Assembly: GCF_018278905.1 (NCBI RefSeq)
Contig: NZ_CP046600.1
Location: 620,001 to 684,000 of the forward strand
Length of the DNA: 64,000 nt
Direction of reading: 5' to 3'
DNA from: Mycobacterium spongiae
GTDB taxonomy: Bacteria > Actinomycetota > Actinomycetes > Mycobacteriales > Mycobacteriaceae
Below the pieces are notes generated by a model. That model was not told the DNA's origin. It did not search any database and worked only from the letters and a program-made list of their open reading frames with translations. Below are positions 1 to 8,609 of this stretch, in pieces. Each line of letters opens with the position of its first letter. Position 1 is the stretch's first letter. The position numbers were made by a program, and so were the translations under genes.

Positions 1-1014
1 CATCGGCGCGGCGAACTTGGGGCCGCTGCCGCTAATCGCCATCGACCGAAGGATCCGCCCGGTGGAGTACAGGCCGGCATTCAGGCTGGAGAGCGCGGCG
101 GTGAGCACCACCATGTTCATCAGGCTCCCGCTACCGCCGAAGCCGACCTTGGTGAAGAACGTCACGAACGGGCTCTCGTGCTCGTGGTAGGCGGTGTAAG
201 GCAGCAGCAGGGCGAGCAGGACCGTCGACCCGACGTAGAAGACCGCGATACGGAACACCACTGAGTTGATTGCGCGCGGCATGATCTTTTCCGGTTCAGC
301 AGTTTCCCCGGCCGCGATGCCGACCAGTTCGACAGCGGCATAGGCGAACACCACCCCCGAGGTGACGAGCACCAACGGCAGCAGACCGGTCGGCATGAGG
401 CCCCCGTGGGTACTCCAGAGCGAGAACCCGGTCGCCTGGCCGTCCACCTGGAAACGTCCGGCCAGAAAGACCGTTCCGACGATAATGAACGTCACCAGGG
501 CCAACACCTTGACCAACGACGCCCAGAACTCCAACTCACCGAACAGCTTGACCGAGATCAGGTTCATCGACAGCACCACCACCAGGGCGATCAATGCCAG
601 GGTCCATTGCGGGATGACCTGCACCTGCCTCCAATAGTGGCAGTAGTGCGCGATTGCGGTGGTGTCCACGATTGTGGTCATTGCCCAGTTCAGGAAGTAC
701 ATCCAGCCCGCGACGAAAGCCACCTTCTCCCCGAAGAATTCGCGGGCGTAGGACACGAACGACCCGGAGCACGGCCGGTGCAGAACCAGCTCGCCGAGCG
801 CGCGCAGGACCAGGAAGACGAAGATGCCGCAGACTGCGAAGACGAGGCACAGCGCCGGCCCTGCTGAGGCAAGCCGACCGCCGGCGCCGAGGAAAAGTCC
901 GGTACCGATCGCGCCGCCGATCGCGATCATCTGAATCTGCCGATTCGAGAGGGACTTGTGATAGCCCGCATCCTCGCGGGTGAGGATCTCGGGGTCGCTG
1001 GCTAGCGGTGGCAT
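1..1014 (-). CDS. ansP2: L-asparagine/amino acid permease, N-terminal part (cut by window edge)
   Basis: Proton-coupled amino-acid permease of the APC superfamily, an inner-membrane importer. Reading the minus strand from ATG 1014 gives an uninterrupted frame to the window edge (338 codons): a short polar N-terminus with the [20 protein letters not shown] segment typical of AAT-family permeases, then successive hydrophobic helices. The segment [17 protein letters not shown] is the family's conserved E-pair loop. About 140-150 C-terminal residues lie outside the window. Position next to the dnaK region matches Rv0346c (ansP2) as I remember it. Substrate assignment to asparagine rests on that synteny; the family call is firm. 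Confidence 0.88.
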   Translation of the reverse strand, partial: MPPLASDPEILTREDAGYHKSLSNRQIQMIAIGGAIGTGLFLGAGGRLASAGPALCLVFAVCGIFVFLVLRALGELVLHRPCSGSFVSYAREFFGEKVAFVAGWMYFLNWAMTTIVDTTAIAHYCHYWRQVQVIPQWTLALIALVVVLSMNLISVKLFGELEFWASLVKVLALVTFIIVGTVFLAGRFQVDGQATGFSLWSTHGGLMPTGLLPLVLVTSGVVFAYAAVELVGIAAGETAEPEKIMPRAINSVVFRIAVFYVGSTVLLALLLPYTAYHEHESPFVTFFTKVGFGGSGSLMNMVVLTAALSSLNAGLYSTGRILRSMAISGSGPKFAAPM

Positions 1015-1017
1015 TTA

Positions 1018-1045
1018 ACTCCTGCGAACTCCTGCGAACTCCTGC
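1018..1045 (-). promoter_or_regulatory. Threefold repeated Shine-Dalgarno array before the permease
   Basis: On the minus strand the ten-base unit GCAGGAGTTC occurs twice and a third, shortened copy (GCAGGAGTT) ends at the start region, giving three AGGAG cores spaced exactly 10 nt apart. The nearest AGGAG lies 4 nt before ATG 1014. It is a ribosome-binding site embedded in a short tandem repeat. Confidence 0.6.
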
Positions 1046-1718
1046 CGTCGTGGCCTCCTGGAACGCCGCGACGCGGGCACATCCGACGAACGGACTGGGT
1101 GTCAGGCTATCGCACGATCACGTGACGGGAGTCACGCGAGCCGTTCGGATCAGACCGCGACTCACTACCGGCAACGGCGATTCTTGCAGTTGGATCGCGC
1201 TGTCGGCGGTGCCTGGCAGAACTGGCTGGGTGGCCCCGAGTGTAGGAAGTCACGGAATCTGTCAAAACCTGGCGGCGCCGGCCTCAGTGTCTTCAGTAAC
1301 GTGTCGCTAGGAGCGAGTCACGACGTTGTCGGATTCCTCAGTACCGGGGAGCAAATCTGTGACATCTACCGGTTGTCGCGGCAGAAGAAGATGGGAAACC
1401 ACACAGCGCGGCTAGATCTTGTGGCGATCGGCTTGACTGTGGCCCCGCGAGTTGGCGCACGATAAGCGAGAGCGTTCATTGGTGGGAACAGGTGGCAGCG
1501 CAACGGCCTTGGTGCCGGGTAACTCAACGATGAATGGCGCCAGTGGCGGTTGTGTCGTGCTTTGCTGGCTGATGGCGGGCCGTCACCAGAAGCTGTTGAC
1601 GTTTATGCAATCGTCGAAGTTCGGGGATTCAGCCAACAGCGACAACCAGACGCGGGCTATCTGCACCGGCCAGCCAGCGCGATGTGCGCAGGGGTATGTC
1701 GGGGTTCTCGCTCGAGGT
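1046..1718. other. Intergenic interval without a convincing gene
   Basis: About 670 bases between the permease and the lipocalin-like gene. Frames are open for up to about 160 codons on the plus strand, but they overlap each other, lack ribosome-binding sites and have unlike-protein composition. I see no tRNA, IS end or recognisable gene remnant. It must contain the permease promoter. Confidence 0.5.
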
Positions 1719-2156
1719 TCAGGATGCGACCGCGCTCTCGCGGACCCATGCCAGGACACCCACAAGCACTGCGTCTCCGGTCAGTGGGGTGGTGCTGGGG
1801 TCGCTGATGATGTCGAGCGTGTCGTCGTGCAGGGCGAAGTTGCGGGCTTGGTCGGTGCCGACCCAAGGGTGGTACCACGCGACGTCGACGGTAGTGATGA
1901 ATCGGTTGGGCGGCTCCAGGCGGTAGTGCCCTGAGTAGGCGACCATCTGTCGAAGCGCGTGCGCCTCTGTACCGTCTGGGCTTGGCGGTTGCTGTCCGTC
2001 GGGGGTGAGTAGCGCGGTCATGCGTCCCTGGGGAAGGAGGATAAGGACACCCACGGGGTGGGCGCCGAAGGGGTAGATGCGGTCTCCGGTGTCCACGTTC
2101 TTCAAGTAGTAGCTGGTTAGGCGCCAGACGCCGCAGATGTCGGGCATGTCGGTCAT
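1719..2156 (-). CDS. Lipocalin-like domain protein
   Basis: A 145-residue protein starting MTDMPDICGVWRL. The opening GVWRLTSYY followed by beta-rich segments (GVLILLPQGRMTALL, YSGHYRL, FITTVDVAW) resembles the small lipocalin-like family found beside TetR regulators, which presumably bind small hydrophobic ligands; no catalytic motif is seen and no signal peptide is present. The frame is open further upstream, but the start at 2156 is preferred because its ATG overlaps the TetR stop (TGATG), implying translational coupling. Both genes are transcribed away from the aldehyde dehydrogenase cluster. The function is inferred from the family only. Confidence 0.7.
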   Translation of the reverse strand: MTDMPDICGVWRLTSYYLKNVDTGDRIYPFGAHPVGVLILLPQGRMTALLTPDGQQPPSPDGTEAHALRQMVAYSGHYRLEPPNRFITTVDVAWYHPWVGTDQARNFALHDDTLDIISDPSTTPLTGDAVLVGVLAWVRESAVAS

Positions 2157-2821
2157 CAGTCGGTTGCTCTTTCCGGGAGAAGGCCAGTCCCGGTTGTTTC
2201 GGCTGTCTTGTATTCGAATAGCTGGACGACGTTGGCAGCCATCCAACGCCGAAACGCGCTGAGCCCTTCTTGTCCAGACGGCAGTTTGAGAGCTTGACAG
2301 AAGACCTCGCCTCCTACTGCTTCGCCCATCCACAAGATGGACAGGAACAGGACGAAGAGCCGCACGTCCTCGTCACTTTGAGTGTCAACTCGGCTTCCGA
2401 ACGATGCCCGCTGCCAGCCGGTTGCGACGCGCACCAGCGGCTCGAAGTCCGGTATGTCGACGTCGTTGACGCGCCCACCGAGGATGAGCCAGGCGAATAG
2501 ACGCCCGATGCCTTCCTGCTGCACGACGTCGAACACTTTCGCCAGTGCTTCCGCGCGCTGGTCGGGGGCCGCCGCCAGCGATTCTCCGAACGCGCGTGCG
2601 GCCCGCTCGACGCCACGCTCGAGCGCGGTAGAAGTGAACGCCTCTATGAGGCCCTCGCGAGAGCCGAAGTGGTGCAAGACGGTGCTGTGATGCATCCCAG
2701 CTTGCTCAGCGACGTCAACGAGGCGTAGGCCATCGGGCCCGTCCTTATGAAGGCATGCTTCCGTGGCCCTCAAGATCTCTTCGCGAGCTGCCTCAGTAGT
2801 GCGCCTAAGCCGTTTGGCCAT
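2156..2821 (-). CDS. TetR-family transcriptional regulator
   Basis: A 221-residue TetR repressor. The N-terminal helix-turn-helix spans roughly residues 12-58 (REEILRATEACL, RLVDVAEQAGMHHSTVLHHF, GSREGLIEAF), followed by an all-helical ligand-binding C-terminus. Start ATG 2821 is chosen because AAGGAGAG lies 5 nt upstream; a start at 2848 is possible but has no ribosome-binding site. The gene diverges from the aldehyde dehydrogenase cluster and overlaps the lipocalin-like gene by one base. It probably controls both transcription units through the palindrome at 2899-2931; the inducing ligand, perhaps an aldehyde or acyl compound, is a guess. Confidence 0.88.
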   Translation of the reverse strand: MAKRLRRTTEAAREEILRATEACLHKDGPDGLRLVDVAEQAGMHHSTVLHHFGSREGLIEAFTSTALERGVERAARAFGESLAAAPDQRAEALAKVFDVVQQEGIGRLFAWLILGGRVNDVDIPDFEPLVRVATGWQRASFGSRVDTQSDEDVRLFVLFLSILWMGEAVGGEVFCQALKLPSGQEGLSAFRRWMAANVVQLFEYKTAETTGTGLLPERATD

Positions 2822-2898
2822 GGGTCTCTCCTTGTCGTGGTCTGGCATGCCTGCTGAGTGACCGCGCGAGCCACGGACGCCTTTCGCCGGAGCCTACA

Positions 2899-2931
2899 CA
2901 CACCATTGTGCACTATATACACATTTGTGTG
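2899..2931. promoter_or_regulatory. Candidate TetR operator in divergent promoter region
   Basis: A 33-bp imperfect palindrome centred on 2915 with 11 of 16 arm positions matching. Outer arms are CACAC/GTGTG and inner arms TGTG/CACA. It contains TATATA, which could be a -10 element, and a nested perfect repeat ACACA-TT-TGTGT at 2919-2930. It lies in the 417-bp gap (2822-3238) between the divergent TetR and aldehyde dehydrogenase genes. The rest of that gap is comparatively AT-rich and shows no gene. Confidence 0.5.
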
Positions 2932-3238
2932 GATAGTTAGGCCCAAGTGCATGGGACAAGCACGCAACGGTATGCAGAATCTGAAAGTCCTGCGCCTGCG
3001 GGCCCGAGGGCTTAGATACTGCGTTGCAAGCTACTTACTGATCTATAAAGTGATGTACCACAACAACATTAGTAGATACGCCGGTCAGGGAGGGGTGAAC
3101 TCCGGCTGCCCTTCTTGTGCGGGGCGAGGGCTCCTTGTTGACTCAGAAGGTCTGATGCTGCTATAAACAATGGTGTTAGTAAGACTCGGAAGACTTGCTC
3201 AGCTCCACTCGAGGAACCCCGACCCCAAGGACTGCACG

Positions 3239-4666
3239 ATGGATTCACAAACTCGCGACACGCCTGCTGCGATCCCGGTCGCGGACGCGGCTGCGCCCGA
3301 CTCGGTCGTGCGCAGGATTGAGGTCGCGACCGCGCGTTTTCGGCAGGGGCGTACGCGGTCGCTGGAGTGGCGCCGGGATCAGTTGGACAGGCTTGCCGAG
3401 TTCGTGTCCAAGGAAGAGCACCGCATCCAGGATGCTGTGCGACAAGACTTGGGCCGGCCTGAGTTCGAAACCTACTTGGCGGAGCTGTGGCCGCTACTGC
3501 TCGAGATCAGGGATGCCCGCAAGCACCTGAAGTCGTGGGCTGCGCCGCGGCGGGTGCCCACACCGCTTGAGCTGCAACCTGGCTCGGGTGTTGTTCAGCC
3601 CGAGCCGCTCGGAGTCGCGCTGATCATCGGACCGTGGAACCTGCCGGTGAATCTGGTGCTGGCGCCGCTGGTGGCCGCGATCGCCGCGGGCAATTGCGCG
3701 GTGCTCAAGCCCTCCGAGCTCTCCCCAACGGTTTCTGCTCTGCTCGCTGAGCGGCTCCCGCGCTATCTCGATCCGGAGTGTTTCCCGGTGGTACAGGGCG
3801 GCGTTGCCGAGACCACGGTGCTGCTCAAGCAGCGGTTCGACCACATCTTCTACACCGGCGGCGCACCGGTGGGGCGCCTCGTCATGGCCGCAGCTGCGCT
3901 CCATCTCACGCCTACGACGCTCGAGCTCGGCGGCAAGAGCCCGGTCATCGTCGATGACAGCGCCAAGCTGCAGCTCGCCGCCAAGCGCATCGTGTGGGGC
4001 AGTTTCATGAACGCCGGTCAGCTCTGCGTGGCCCCCGACTACATCCTCGTCTCCGAACACAAGCGTGACGCGCTGGTCGCCGAGCTCAAGTCGGCGATCG
4101 AGGAGTACTTCGGCCCAGACCCGCAAGCGAGTCCCTACTTCGGGCGGATCATCAACGAACGACACTTCGATCGGCTCAGCAAGCTGATCGCTGAGGACAA
4201 AGTCGCCCACGGCGGAGACACCGATCGCAGCGACAAGTACATCGCGCCGACCTTGCTGACCGGGGTGACCGAGGACGACGCGGTGATGCAGGAAGAGGTA
4301 TTCGGGCCCGTCTTACCGATCATCACGGTGCGCGATACCGATGACGCGATCAGGTTCGTCAACAGCCGCGAGAAGCCCCTGGCTCTCTATGTGTTCGCCG
4401 AGGATCGCCAGGTGCAGGATCGGGTGATCGCGCAGACCACCGCCGGCGGGGTCACGATCAACCACACCGTGCTGCACATCGCCCACGGTGGCATGCCGTT
4501 TGGCGGGGTGGGCGCGAGCGGTATGGGTGCCTATCACGGCAAGTGGGGCTTTGACACCTTCTCGCACCTCAAGCCGGTGCTCAAGAAGGCCACGTGGATC
4601 GACCCGCCGATCACGTCCGCGCCCTATAGCGGCTGGAAACGCCGCGCGCTGGGCCTATTCACCTAA
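3239..4666 (+). CDS. Class-3 aldehyde dehydrogenase
   Basis: A 475-residue NAD(P)-dependent aldehyde dehydrogenase oxidising an aldehyde to its acid. Visible motifs: PWNLPVNLVLAPL (cofactor region, about 130), YTGGAPVG, ELGGKSPVIV with the general-base Glu near residue 229, and NAGQLCVAPDY with catalytic Cys 263. The C-terminal block GMPFGGVGASGMGAYHGKWG is characteristic of class-3 (fatty aldehyde, coniferyl) enzymes, and the length fits that class. The start at 3239 has AAGGA 7 nt upstream; an open extension to 3170 lacks a site. First gene of the cluster controlled from 2899-2931; the context of acyltransferase and acyl-CoA synthetase suggests a fatty aldehyde substrate. Confidence 0.9.
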   Translation: MDSQTRDTPAAIPVADAAAPDSVVRRIEVATARFRQGRTRSLEWRRDQLDRLAEFVSKEEHRIQDAVRQDLGRPEFETYLAELWPLLLEIRDARKHLKSWAAPRRVPTPLELQPGSGVVQPEPLGVALIIGPWNLPVNLVLAPLVAAIAAGNCAVLKPSELSPTVSALLAERLPRYLDPECFPVVQGGVAETTVLLKQRFDHIFYTGGAPVGRLVMAAAALHLTPTTLELGGKSPVIVDDSAKLQLAAKRIVWGSFMNAGQLCVAPDYILVSEHKRDALVAELKSAIEEYFGPDPQASPYFGRIINERHFDRLSKLIAEDKVAHGGDTDRSDKYIAPTLLTGVTEDDAVMQEEVFGPVLPIITVRDTDDAIRFVNSREKPLALYVFAEDRQVQDRVIAQTTAGGVTINHTVLHIAHGGMPFGGVGASGMGAYHGKWGFDTFSHLKPVLKKATWIDPPITSAPYSGWKRRALGLFT

Positions 4667-4700
4667 GAAATTTCACCTGAGAAACAGAGGAAACCATCGC

Positions 4701-5918
4701 ATGTCGTCACTACAAAAGCCACTCGCGTTGCGGTCCGGATCCGTTCTCCCCAATCGAATCTCCAAGGCCGCGATGAGCGAAGTACTCGCCACCCCGGACG
4801 GTCGAGTCACCCCGGCCCACCTGCAGCTCTACGATACCTGGGGCGCCAGCCAGGCGGGCTTGCTGATTACCGGAAACGTGATGGTGGACGGCCGCCACAT
4901 AAACGAGCCACTCGTTGTCGACGGACTGCACCCGGACAATTTCACGGCGCTGAAGAAATGGGCGCTGCTCGGCCCGAAGCACGGCGTGCACATCTGGCCG
5001 CAGTTGAGCCACCCCGGCAAGCAGTCACCCAAGATCGTCAACGACGTTCCGCTCGCACCATCGGCGGTCCCGATCGACAATCCGATGTTCCAGCCGCCGC
5101 GCGAGCTCACCGAAGACGAGATCTGGGACATCGTGGACCGGTTCGCGCAAGCAGCGCACCGGTGCGAGAAGGCCGGCTTCAGCGGCGTCCAACTTCATGG
5201 CGCCCACGGCTACTTGCTCAGCCAGTTCTTCTCACCCCATCACAACCGGCGCACCGACAAGTGGGGCGGCTCCTTCGACAACCGGATGCGCTTCGTGTCG
5301 GAGGTTTACCAAGAGATCCGCAATCGAACCGGCGCCGACTTCAATGTGGCCATCAAGATCAACTCCTCTGACTTTCAGAAGGGCGGTTTCACCCAAGAAG
5401 ACTCGCTGCGGGTGGCCCAAGCGCTCGACGCCATGGGTATCGATCTGATCGAGATCTCCGGCGGCAGCTGGGAGAACCCGGTCAATCGTCGCGGCACCAA
5501 AGAGAGCACGCGACGCCGCGAAGCCTATTTCCTCGACTACGCCGAAAAGGTGAAGAGCCTCATCGACGTCCCGCTGATGGTCACCGGTGGCTTCCGCACC
5601 AAAGCCGCGATGGAGTCCGCCATCGACAGCGGCGCGGTCGACATCATCGGCCTCGCTAGGGCTTTCGCGGTCGATCCGTATGTCGCCCGCAATGTCTTCA
5701 ACGACAACGAGTACACCTCTTCGGTACAGCCCATCACCACCGGGATCAAGAAGGTCGACCAGATGGCGGTAATGGAGATCAGCTGGTACACCATGCAAAT
5801 CCACCACATCAGCCAAGGCAAAGCACCCCACCAGAAGGCGCACGGGGCGTTCTCACTGCCGCAGGTGCTCTTCAATTTCTGGAAGAACGGCCGAGCCGTC
5901 AAACGCGTTCGAGCATGA
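4701..5918 (+). CDS. NADH:flavin oxidoreductase, old yellow enzyme family
   Basis: A 405-residue FMN-dependent TIM-barrel reductase. The opening PLALRSGSVLPNRISKAAMS is the typical N-terminal strand. GVQLHGAHGYLLSQFFSPHH carries the conserved active-site HGAHGYL block with RRTDKWGGSFDNR after it; MVTGGFRT and IIGLARAFAVDP are the phosphate-binding strands at the C-terminal side. There is no added iron-sulphur or dinucleotide domain, so it is the short OYE type rather than a dienoyl-CoA reductase fusion. AGAGGA precedes the ATG. It lies 34 nt after the aldehyde dehydrogenase, same strand. The substrate is likely an enal or enone; not determinable from sequence. Confidence 0.88.
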   Translation: MSSLQKPLALRSGSVLPNRISKAAMSEVLATPDGRVTPAHLQLYDTWGASQAGLLITGNVMVDGRHINEPLVVDGLHPDNFTALKKWALLGPKHGVHIWPQLSHPGKQSPKIVNDVPLAPSAVPIDNPMFQPPRELTEDEIWDIVDRFAQAAHRCEKAGFSGVQLHGAHGYLLSQFFSPHHNRRTDKWGGSFDNRMRFVSEVYQEIRNRTGADFNVAIKINSSDFQKGGFTQEDSLRVAQALDAMGIDLIEISGGSWENPVNRRGTKESTRRREAYFLDYAEKVKSLIDVPLMVTGGFRTKAAMESAIDSGAVDIIGLARAFAVDPYVARNVFNDNEYTSSVQPITTGIKKVDQMAVMEISWYTMQIHHISQGKAPHQKAHGAFSLPQVLFNFWKNGRAVKRVRA

Positions 5919-5928
5919 AGGAGAAGTC

Positions 5929-6405
5929 ATGAGCCGCAAACAGAGATTCCTTGTGGTGTGTTCTGCACACGCGCGGGGGGAATCGCTGAAGAACACCAAG
6001 ATTCTCGAGGGTGATTTGCAACGGATCTATCGCCAGCACTTTGGGTCGGACACGTCGATCACGTTGATCTGGAATGTAATTCCGGAGGGGCAAGCCTTCA
6101 TCGCCGGCGCACCGTCCACGGCGACGACCGTCCTAACTCCCGTTCCAGACCACGCTGGTCAGGATCTGCGCGAGAGGTTCATGCGTGACATCTGCACCTC
6201 ATGGCAAGGCCGAACGGGCTGCTCGATCAACGAAATCATTGTCACGGCAATGAATGTCACCGAGGCAAAGCGCTACGCTCAGATGTCGCGGCGCCGCTTC
6301 GATCCACGAAAAGGCAAAAGCTTGGCGGTCAAGGTCGGCGTCGGAATGCTCCACTCTCGCGCCACCAAAGGCTACCTGTCCAACACCCTGAACATGCCGA
6401 GTTAG
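5929..6405 (+). CDS. Conserved hypothetical protein, 158 aa
   Basis: The ATG is preceded by AAGGAGAAGTC, a good ribosome-binding site, and lies 10 nt after the reductase stop, so it is almost certainly translated in the operon. The protein is soluble, with beta-strand-like segments (QRFLVVCSAHA, TSITLIWNVIP, CSINEIIVTAMNV) and a basic C-terminal half (RYAQMSRRRFDPRKGK). No signal peptide or transmembrane helix. I do not recognise a family with confidence. Its place next to a tautomerase-like gene raises the possibility that it is a distant tautomerase-fold partner, but it lacks a proline directly after the initiator methionine. Confidence 0.7.
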   Translation: MSRKQRFLVVCSAHARGESLKNTKILEGDLQRIYRQHFGSDTSITLIWNVIPEGQAFIAGAPSTATTVLTPVPDHAGQDLRERFMRDICTSWQGRTGCSINEIIVTAMNVTEAKRYAQMSRRRFDPRKGKSLAVKVGVGMLHSRATKGYLSNTLNMPS

Positions 6406-6415
6406 GACTAATACC

Positions 6416-6805
6416 ATGCCGCTTTACACCGTTTCCACCCGTCGTCCGCTGCCTCTCGATGTGCGCGAAAGCGTCGCGATGATGATCACCGACGTGCACT
6501 GTGAACACACGGGCGCACCCCGCACGTTCGTGAATGTCTATTACTCACACAACGTGCCGCTGCGCCCGGGTATCGAGCTGGATGTCTTCGGCTCAGTACG
6601 AGGCGGACGCACGCTACAAACCAACGACAACGTCGAGGACGACATGGTCGACCAATTGGCGAAACTCACCGGCATCGCGCCGTCGCGGATCGACTTCTCG
6701 ATCTTCCCGGTGCCGGCAAGTTGGATCATGGAGGGAGGTGTTGTGCTGCCCGAACCCGGTGAAGAAGACTCCTGGCTCAAAGAACACGGCCACGCCGCCA
6801 AATAG
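6416..6805 (+). CDS. Tautomerase-superfamily protein
   Basis: A 129-residue protein beginning MPLYTVSTRRPL. Proline directly after the initiator Met is the catalytic residue of the tautomerase superfamily (4-oxalocrotonate tautomerase, cis-CaaD and relatives), and the length fits two fused beta-alpha-beta halves, as in the cis-CaaD type; the central segments TFVNVYYSHNVP and RIDFSIFPVPASWIMEGG fit. It follows the 158-aa gene by 10 nt. The reaction would be enol-keto isomerisation or hydration of an unsaturated intermediate, which would pair sensibly with the upstream enone reductase. Which member of the superfamily is uncertain. Confidence 0.7.
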   Translation: MPLYTVSTRRPLPLDVRESVAMMITDVHCEHTGAPRTFVNVYYSHNVPLRPGIELDVFGSVRGGRTLQTNDNVEDDMVDQLAKLTGIAPSRIDFSIFPVPASWIMEGGVVLPEPGEEDSWLKEHGHAAK

Positions 6806-6951
6806 CCCCGCCCGAACCATGCGCCCCTGAGCTGCGCACCGTCGCCACCAGGGAACTACCGATCCGCGGACCCGGATTTCCATCAGCGTGCCGAGTCTCA
6901 TCGGCGTGCCCAACTGCTTACGAATCGTCTTGCCAGAAAGGTCGCTCAACC

Positions 6952-7110
6952 ATGAGGACAACCCTTTTCAGTCTTGTCACACTCATTGTCTATTTGTTCA
7001 CGATATTGCTTCCGGTCATCATCCCGGCCGTGCTCACGGCTTACGACGCGATCGCGGACCGTTCACGGTCGAGATCAGCCCGAGCTCTTTCCGCACAGCC
7101 GAATCTGTAG
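6952..7110 (+). CDS. Small single-pass membrane protein, 52 aa
   Basis: ATG 6952 with AGAAAGG about 10 nt upstream, ending TAG 7108-7110. The peptide starts MRTTLFSLVTLIVYLFTILL, continues with a hydrophobic stretch to about residue 30 and ends in an Arg/Ser-rich cytoplasmic-type tail. It sits in the cluster between the tautomerase-like and acyltransferase genes, in an otherwise empty 380-bp gap. I do not recognise the family. The ribosome-binding site, the helix and the operon position are the support. Confidence 0.5.
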   Translation: MRTTLFSLVTLIVYLFTILLPVIIPAVLTAYDAIADRSRSRSARALSAQPNL

Positions 7111-7186
7111 GGCCCTCAACCCGCCGGGCGGCCCCCGGCAAACGTGAATTGCTTTTCAGTCCAAAACAACTCGTAAGGCGAACCCC

Positions 7187-8080
7187 ATGACCTCGACACC
7201 GCCCGGCGCACCGGTGCGCAAACCTCCACCCCAGCGAGGTCTGCTGCGGAAGCTCATCGCAGATCGGATCAGCGATGCCAAACCGCAGGCCGCTCCAAAC
7301 GAAACCTTCATGCGCTACGTACAGAATCCCGTCTGGAACTTCCTGTGCGATCATTATTTTCGGTTGGAGATCGACGGATGGCACCGGATCCCCGACGAAC
7401 CGTCGCTGCTGATCGGTGTGCACTCGGGCGGGTCACTGACGATGGACGCCTGGACGCTTGTGCATTCGTGGTATCGCCGGTTTGGCGGGGGCCGGATCCT
7501 GCACGGCACCGCCCACGACGTCCTGATGGCCGCGCAGGTGCTCGGTGACTACTTCAAAGCCGTCGGGGTGATCCCGGCCTCGCGCCACGGGGTGACCACC
7601 GCCCTGGCCACCGGCCACGACGTGGTGGTCTGGCCGGGCGGCGTTGACGACTCGATGCGCGCCTGGCGCAACCGCGACAAGGCGGTGCTGGGTGGTCGCA
7701 AAGGGTTTGTCCGCCAAGCCATTCGCTCCGGGGTACCGATCGTGCCAGTCGCAACAGTCGGCGGGCACGACACCGTCTTCGTGCTGTCCGAAGGTCGGGC
7801 GCTCGCACGTTTGAGTGGGCTGGGCGACCGCTTGCGCGGCGCGACGATGCCGATCATTTCCGGGTTCCCGTTCCCGCTGGCAGTCGAGGTCCTGCCCGCA
7901 CACCTACCGCTGCCAGCCAAGATCCGCACCGAATTCCTGGATCCGGTTCGGGTCGACACCGACCCCGCGCGCGCCGACGACACCGACTACCTCGACACGA
8001 TCTATCGCCAGATCGAGGGCTCAATCCAAGACAGCATGGATCGGTTGGCCCGACGTCGCAGCTTCCCGGTGTTCGGGTGA
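7187..8080 (+). CDS. Acyltransferase, lysophospholipid/diacylglycerol acyltransferase-like
   Basis: A 297-residue protein with the order of motifs of a PlsC/DGAT2-like acyltransferase: PSLLIGVHSGGSLTMDAW supplies the His-containing catalytic motif (spacing differs from the canonical HX4D), VIPASRHGVTTAL the glycerol-binding block, VVVWPGGVDDSM the third block and VPIVPVATVGGHDTVFVL the fourth. It probably transfers an acyl chain from acyl-CoA to a lipid acceptor at the membrane. It lies just upstream of a deleted wax-ester synthase gene and in the same direction, supporting a role in neutral or polar lipid assembly. The exact acceptor is unknown. Confidence 0.78.
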   Translation: MTSTPPGAPVRKPPPQRGLLRKLIADRISDAKPQAAPNETFMRYVQNPVWNFLCDHYFRLEIDGWHRIPDEPSLLIGVHSGGSLTMDAWTLVHSWYRRFGGGRILHGTAHDVLMAAQVLGDYFKAVGVIPASRHGVTTALATGHDVVVWPGGVDDSMRAWRNRDKAVLGGRKGFVRQAIRSGVPIVPVATVGGHDTVFVLSEGRALARLSGLGDRLRGATMPIISGFPFPLAVEVLPAHLPLPAKIRTEFLDPVRVDTDPARADDTDYLDTIYRQIEGSIQDSMDRLARRRSFPVFG

Positions 8081-8087
8081 GGTAGCG

Positions 8088-8609
8088 ATGCGCCAGCTCA
8101 CCAGCCTCGATGCGCAGTTCCTCGCAGTCGAAGAAGACGGCCGCGCTCACGCCCACATCGGCGCGCTGAGCATCTATGACCCCTCGACTGCGTCCGGGGG
8201 CGCATTGACGCTGCAGGCGGTGCGCGATCTGATCGCGAAGAGGATCGAGCGGCTGGGTCAACGTGCGGTGTTCGATCCGCCGGCGCCGCCGGCCAACGTC
8301 GTGATCTCCAACGTGCCGGGTTCACCCGAACCGCTGTATCTGGCCGGCGCGCAGCTACTCGCTCAGTACCCGGTCTCCATGATCGTCCACGGCGCCGGAC
8401 TCAACATCACCGTCTCGAGCTACCGCGACTCCCTGGACATCGGCGTGCTCACCGACCGGGATCTCATCGACGATGCCTGGCCCGTGCTCGCCCACATCAA
8501 GGCCGAGCTGGCCAAGCTGTGCACCCTCATCCCGACTCGCGGACGGCGTAGGCGCAAACCCGGAAAACCCTCCGCCACCGCACGAACACGCAATACGGAA
8601 CAGAGGTGA
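8088..8609 (+). CDS. Internally deleted wax ester synthase/diacylglycerol acyltransferase (173 aa)
   Basis: Residues 1-50 match the N-terminus of the WS/DGAT family (LTSLDAQFLAVEEDGRAHAH, IGALSIYDPS), and residues from about 56 match its last hundred residues (PPANVVISNVPGSPEPLYLA, LNITVSSYRD, then D-rich helix). The whole centre, including the catalytic HHxxxDG motif, is missing, yet the reading frame is intact. Full-length members are about 450-470 residues. It follows the acyltransferase by 7 nt and its TGA overlaps the GTG of the GMC oxidoreductase. It cannot be a normal acyltransferase; it may be a decaying gene kept open by coupling, or a small folded remnant. Confidence 0.75.
   Translation: MRQLTSLDAQFLAVEEDGRAHAHIGALSIYDPSTASGGALTLQAVRDLIAKRIERLGQRAVFDPPAPPANVVISNVPGSPEPLYLAGAQLLAQYPVSMIVHGAGLNITVSSYRDSLDIGVLTDRDLIDDAWPVLAHIKAELAKLCTLIPTRGRRRRKPGKPSATARTRNTEQR

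Noticed and set aside
406..983. Overlapping plus-strand frames at the permease
   Set aside because: They are antisense to an unbroken permease frame with clear family motifs.
1452..1934. Plus-strand frame of 160 codons between permease and lipocalin gene
   Set aside because: Overlaps the real minus-strand gene, odd composition, no ribosome-binding site.
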